A DNA stretch of 8,081 bases from the NCBI GenBank assembly GCA_903822375.1, contig CAIJOU010000542.1, positions 1 through 8,081 on the forward strand, read 5' to 3'. The notes below the pieces were generated by a model. The model was given only the letters and a program-made list of their open reading frames with translations. It ran no database searches and was not told the DNA's origin. Made by a program: the position numbers and the translations under genes. This DNA comes from Candidatus Hydrogenedentota bacterium. GTDB taxonomy: Bacteria; Hydrogenedentota; Hydrogenedentia; Hydrogenedentales; CAITNO01. Shown here piece after piece: positions 5,878 through 8,081 of this stretch; position 1 is the first letter of the stretch; every line of letters starts with the position of its first letter.

Positions 5878-6519
5878 TCACCCATTCTCGGATATTCGGG
5901 ACAACCGCATGAAACAGGCCGCCGCAACGGCCAGTTCCCCCACCACCATGACGAAGGCGCAAGGGCCAAGCGTGGCGTAGTCCGCAAGCACCTCGCGCGA
6001 AATGCCAAATTTGCCGCCAAACGCGACAAAGTAGTCCAGGTCGTATCCCGCCGCAAAGTGCTTGGTGAAATTGTCGGTGATCGCGGCGCACCAGGCCACA
6101 TCGTGAATGTTTGACGCGGCACAGCCCAACCCAAAGGTGCCAAGCATGACCAGTGCGAGAGAAGATGCCTCGACCGCCGCGTCCTGGGTGCGAAGGGCGG
6201 ACGCCCATGCGGCCCCCGCCAGGAAGGGCAGCGCAGCCGGGATGCCCAGAAACGCGGAGAACATGAACATCCACTGAAGTGTTTTTTCCGGCACCGCCCA
6301 GTGCGGCTTGTCTATGAGTATGAGGCACACGGCGAGAAGGATGAAGCCGGGGATCAGACAGGCCCAGAAGGCCGTCCGGGCGGGAATCTCGAAGTCCCAG
6401 TCTTCGACGTTGAGTTTGTAGGCAAGCCATGCGACGGCGCCGTAGAACAGCACAAAACCCAGACACATCCCCCCGGTCTTGCCATATGCATCAAGAATTA
6501 TCGCCATCTGAAGACCCAT
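5878..6519 (-). CDS. Unrecognised multi-TM membrane protein, copy B
   Basis: The protein has 213 residues. The ATG at 6519-6517 has AAGGGAAA upstream. It aligns with copy A along its whole length without a gap, with about 149 identities in 213 positions (about 70%, hand count). Hydrophobic segments fall at the same places (about 17-37, 50-69, 84-108, 119-140, 187-206). Identity is highest from MFMFSAFLGIPAALP through FGLGCAASNIHD to YDLDYFVAFG and DYATLGPCA. The least conserved parts are the N-terminus, the loop at 34-44, the loop at 110-120 and the C-terminus. Both copies are intact, with no frameshift or stop, so both are probably functional. Function unknown; divergent from the amidohydrolase gene across 272 nt. 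Confidence 0.82.
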   Translation of the reverse strand: MGLQMAIILDAYGKTGGMCLGFVLFYGAVAWLAYKLNVEDWDFEIPARTAFWACLIPGFILLAVCLILIDKPHWAVPEKTLQWMFMFSAFLGIPAALPFLAGAAWASALRTQDAAVEASSLALVMLGTFGLGCAASNIHDVAWCAAITDNFTKHFAAGYDLDYFVAFGGKFGISREVLADYATLGPCAFVMVVGELAVAAACFMRLSRISENG

Positions 6520-6562
6520 GCTATTTCCCTTTCATGGTTCCAATTTCCCGGCCAGCGCGTCT

Positions 6563-6591
6563 ATGCTATGCATAGGGACGTACGGATACAA
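6563..6591 (-). promoter_or_regulatory. Putative promoter of membrane protein copy B
   Basis: On the minus strand TTGTAT (6591-6586) precedes TAGCAT (6568-6563) by 17 nt. The surrounding TATGCATAG-CATAG sequence resembles that ahead of copy A, as does CTGGCCGG (6555-6548) and the GGGAAA that follows, so the promoter appears to have been duplicated with the gene. Confidence 0.42.
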
Positions 6592-6674
6592 GCGTCATCG
6601 GGACGGTCTCCGTTTTCCGCGCACGGAGGCGGGCGTTCCGGCATCGTGCGTGGAGGAGCGATGCGGAATCCGTG

Positions 6675-6692
6675 CATGTGCCGCGGCACATG
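6675..6692. promoter_or_regulatory. 18-bp perfect palindrome, candidate operator
   Basis: CATGTGCCGCGGCACATG is its own reverse complement over all 18 bases, centred between 6683 and 6684. It lies between two divergent genes, 52 nt upstream of the -35 box of the amidohydrolase promoter. A second, looser inverted repeat, CGCACG (6620-6625) with CGTGCG (6645-6650), lies just to its left. The size and unbroken symmetry suit a site for a dimeric regulator such as a TetR- or GntR-type protein; no such gene is in the window. Confidence 0.5.
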
Positions 6693-6743
6693 TCGACCGG
6701 GGCAAGGCTTGGTGCGAAAACGGGTTACGGCTTCCACAGTGTC

Positions 6744-6772
6744 TTGATAATTCCAGACCCATGCGATAGGAT
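6744..6772 (+). promoter_or_regulatory. Sigma70-like promoter of the amidohydrolase gene
   Basis: TTGATA (6744-6749, 5 of 6 matches) and TAGGAT (6767-6772, 4 of 6) are exactly 17 nt apart. The start codon lies 20 nt beyond the -10, leaving a short leader that holds the AAGGAG ribosome site at 6779-6784. Confidence 0.62.
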
Positions 6773-6791
6773 GGCATAAAGGAGATCAGTC

Positions 6792-7616
6792 ATGAACACC
6801 CCCTACGGCATCATCGACGCATGGATGCAGCACCCGACGCCGGTGTTCATCATGAATCCCATGTTCGAGTCACTGCGGCGGTGGCTGGGTGGAACGATTC
6901 CGACCGAGATTCCGGCGGAGTTTACACTGGCCACGATGGACCAGGCCGGGGTCAAGCGCGGGTTGCTCTGCGCATGGTATGGGCCACAGGGGCCGCTCAT
7001 TTCCAACGAGGAGGTTGCCGCCATCGTCGGCGCTCATCCGGACCGCTTCGTGGGCATCGCATCGGTGAATCTGTACCGGCCGATGGAGGGGGTGCGCGAA
7101 CTACGCCGTTGCGTGCGCGAACTGGGCTTCCGGGGATTGCGCATGCTGCCATGGTTGTGGAACCTGCCGCCCAACGACCGCCGCTATTATCCGCTCTATG
7201 CGGAATGCGTGCAGTTGGGCGTGCCCGCGTGTTTCCAGGTGGGACACACGGGTCCGATGTGCCCCTCCGAGCCGGGTCGGCCCATTCCCTACATTGACGA
7301 GGTGGCGCTCGATTTCCCCGAACTCACTATCGTCGGCGGCCATATCGGCTACCCCTGGACGGTCGAAATGATTGCGCTGGCCACGAAATATCCCAACGTG
7401 TACATCGACACGTCGGCCTACAAGGTGAAACGGTATCCGGCCGAACTGGTGGCGTACATGCGCAAACACGGCCGCAAGAAAGTGCTCTTCGGTTCCAACT
7501 TCCCCATGCTTACGGCAGACGCCTGCCTCGAAGGGTTTGACACACTCGGTCTGGACGAAGAGGCCGCGCGGCTGTTTCTCTGCGACAACGCCAAGCGCGT
7601 TTACGGGCTGGACTGA
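6792..7616 (+). CDS. Amidohydrolase 2 family (COG2159) metal-dependent hydrolase
   Basis: This 274-residue TIM-barrel enzyme has the family's usual length. The ATG at 6792 follows AAGGAG at 7 nt. The first strand reads IIDAWMQHPTP, in which the usual HxH is replaced and His14 remains. Then come RRCVRELGFRGLRMLPWLW (105-123), QVGHTG with His152, VGGHIGYPW with His184, NVYIDTSAY (202-210), FGSNFPM (233-239) where most relatives have an Asp in place of Asn236, and the closing CDNAKRVYGL. The same QHPT, GHIGYPWT and FGSNFPM set marks a widespread subgroup as I remember it, so the changes are subgroup features and not damage. Superfamily members are decarboxylases or hydrolases of ring or lactone substrates. 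The substrate is unknown; no pathway partner is adjacent. Cytoplasmic; apparently transcribed alone. Confidence 0.88.
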   Translation: MNTPYGIIDAWMQHPTPVFIMNPMFESLRRWLGGTIPTEIPAEFTLATMDQAGVKRGLLCAWYGPQGPLISNEEVAAIVGAHPDRFVGIASVNLYRPMEGVRELRRCVRELGFRGLRMLPWLWNLPPNDRRYYPLYAECVQLGVPACFQVGHTGPMCPSEPGRPIPYIDEVALDFPELTIVGGHIGYPWTVEMIALATKYPNVYIDTSAYKVKRYPAELVAYMRKHGRKKVLFGSNFPMLTADACLEGFDTLGLDEEAARLFLCDNAKRVYGLD

Positions 7617-7624
7617 GGCGCGGC

Positions 7625-7755
7625 TTCGTGGCACCCTCAGGCCCGAACGCAGTTCGAACTTGGGGGTGCTCCCTTCTGGACCAATGTGCATTGCGGAAGA
7701 GCACCCCCAAACCGCGCCTTCACTGCGTTTCGGAGCGGTCTGAGGGTGCCACGAA
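7625..7755. repeat. Nested palindromic element of about 131 bp, MITE-like
   Basis: The two ends are perfect 16-bp inverted repeats: TTCGTGGCACCCTCAG (7625-7640) against 7740-7755. Moving inward, CCGAACGCAGT (7643-7653) pairs with ACTGCGTTTCGG (7722-7733) with one bulged base. TTGGGGGTGCTC (7660-7671) pairs perfectly with GAGCACCCCCAA (7699-7710). At the centre CAATG-TG-CATTG (7682-7693) forms a small hairpin. No coding frame spans it and no target-site duplication is obvious. It starts 8 nt after the amidohydrolase stop, between convergent genes, so transcripts from either side would fold into a long hairpin. It could be a non-autonomous mobile element or a large extragenic palindrome. Confidence 0.7.
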
Positions 7756-7845
7756 AGACGTCGATAAACATCCTTCAGAACTCCGCTGGCAGCGGGCAAA
7801 AAGTCGACATGCAATCTTCCGAGGAGTTGGTCCAAGCAGTGCGGA

Positions 7846-8081
7846 TCAGGTTGGATTCTTCCCGCTTCTTTCCGCTGCACGGCGCGCTTCCAGCGCCTGC
7901 GCAATGGTGTCCTTTTTGCGGTAGACCATGCCTTGCATGGAGGCGACCAAGTCCCCCGCCCCGTTGCGGATGTTGATGTCGTATTCGGCTATATGGCCGC
8001 CCGCATGGCGCTCGGTGCCCGTGGCGGTAAGGAGGTCGCCCGGCTGCACCGCCTTGAAATACGAAATACCGCAGCGAATCG
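7846..8081 (-). CDS. PaaI-like hotdog thioesterase, C-terminal part only
   Basis: The frame is open from the right edge to the TGA at 7848-7846, giving 78 codons without the N-terminus. It reads ISYFKAVQPGDLLTATGTER, then GGHIAEYDINIRNGAGDLVA and SMQGMVYRKKD. This is the second half of a hotdog fold of the PaaI/YdiI thioesterase family: the central strand pair, the G-x-x-x-x-E/Y-x strand, and the G-x-x-YR ending. Such enzymes cleave acyl-CoA thioesters, in PaaI hydroxyphenylacetyl-CoA. The catalytic Asn/Asp region on the central helix lies outside the window, so the specificity is open. An internal GTG at 8049 is not the start, because the conserved frame continues upstream of it. It is convergent with the amidohydrolase gene. 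Confidence 0.8.
   Translation of the reverse strand, partial: IRCGISYFKAVQPGDLLTATGTERHAGGHIAEYDINIRNGAGDLVASMQGMVYRKKDTIAQALEARRAAERSGKNPT

Noticed and set aside
5480..6466. Minus-strand open frame of 328 codons spanning the ATPase 3' half and copy B
   Set aside because: It overlaps two well-supported genes in another frame. A similar frame opposite copy A at 4686-4868 gives related peptides only because the DNA under A and B is duplicated.
7625..7755. CRISPR array or tandem repeat
   Set aside because: The repeats are inverted and nested, each occurring once per arm, with no regular spacers and no cas genes.
7783..7795. CCGCT-GGC-AGCGG hairpin as terminator of the thioesterase or amidohydrolase gene
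   Set aside because: It is followed by A residues on the plus strand and by no T-run on the minus strand, and the stem is only 5 bp.

Overview
The window looks like bacterial chromosome, roughly 60% GC by eye, with ordinary Shine-Dalgarno sites (AGGAG or GGGAG, 5-9 nt before the start codon) and sigma70-like promoters. No rRNA, tRNA, phage or insertion-sequence gene is visible. A secreted SGNH esterase with a GxDLY domain, an SPFH protein paired with an Arc-like repressor, and abundant palindromic intergenic repeats would suit an environmental Gram-negative bacterium of the Planctomycetes/Hydrogenedentes/Lentisphaerae kind. That placement is inference and cannot be settled from the sequence.

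Layout, left to right. (1) 1-912: two minus-strand genes, the start of a TPR-like protein running off the left edge and a complete DinB/YfiT-like metal-binding protein. (2) 996-2909: a plus-strand operon behind a near-consensus promoter, encoding a two-TM SPFH protein, a 63-residue ribbon-helix-helix protein and a 261-residue membrane protein ending in a hydrophobic glycine pentad repeat. (3) 3025-4191: an exported SGNH-type esterase, followed by two small palindromes. (4) 4274-6519: two ungapped, about 70% identical multi-TM proteins on the minus strand, with a plus-strand ABC-type AAA ATPase between them. (5) 6792-7616: an amidohydrolase of the QHPT-type subgroup of COG2159, with its own promoter. 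(6) 7625-7755: a nested palindromic element of about 131 bp. (7) 7846-8081: the C-terminal end of a PaaI-like hotdog thioesterase on the minus strand, cut by the right edge.

The best candidates for undescribed biology are the SPFH / ribbon-helix-helix / pentad-repeat operon and the duplicated membrane-protein locus. The operon's genes are tightly coupled, and it pairs a membrane scaffold with a probable DNA-binding regulator and a protein of unusual repeat architecture. In the second locus both paralogues keep a similar promoter plus a CTGGCCGG box, and the box recurs inverted on the ATPase side of the divergent intergenic region. The other genes look like ordinary family members, and no defence, CRISPR or secretion cluster is seen.
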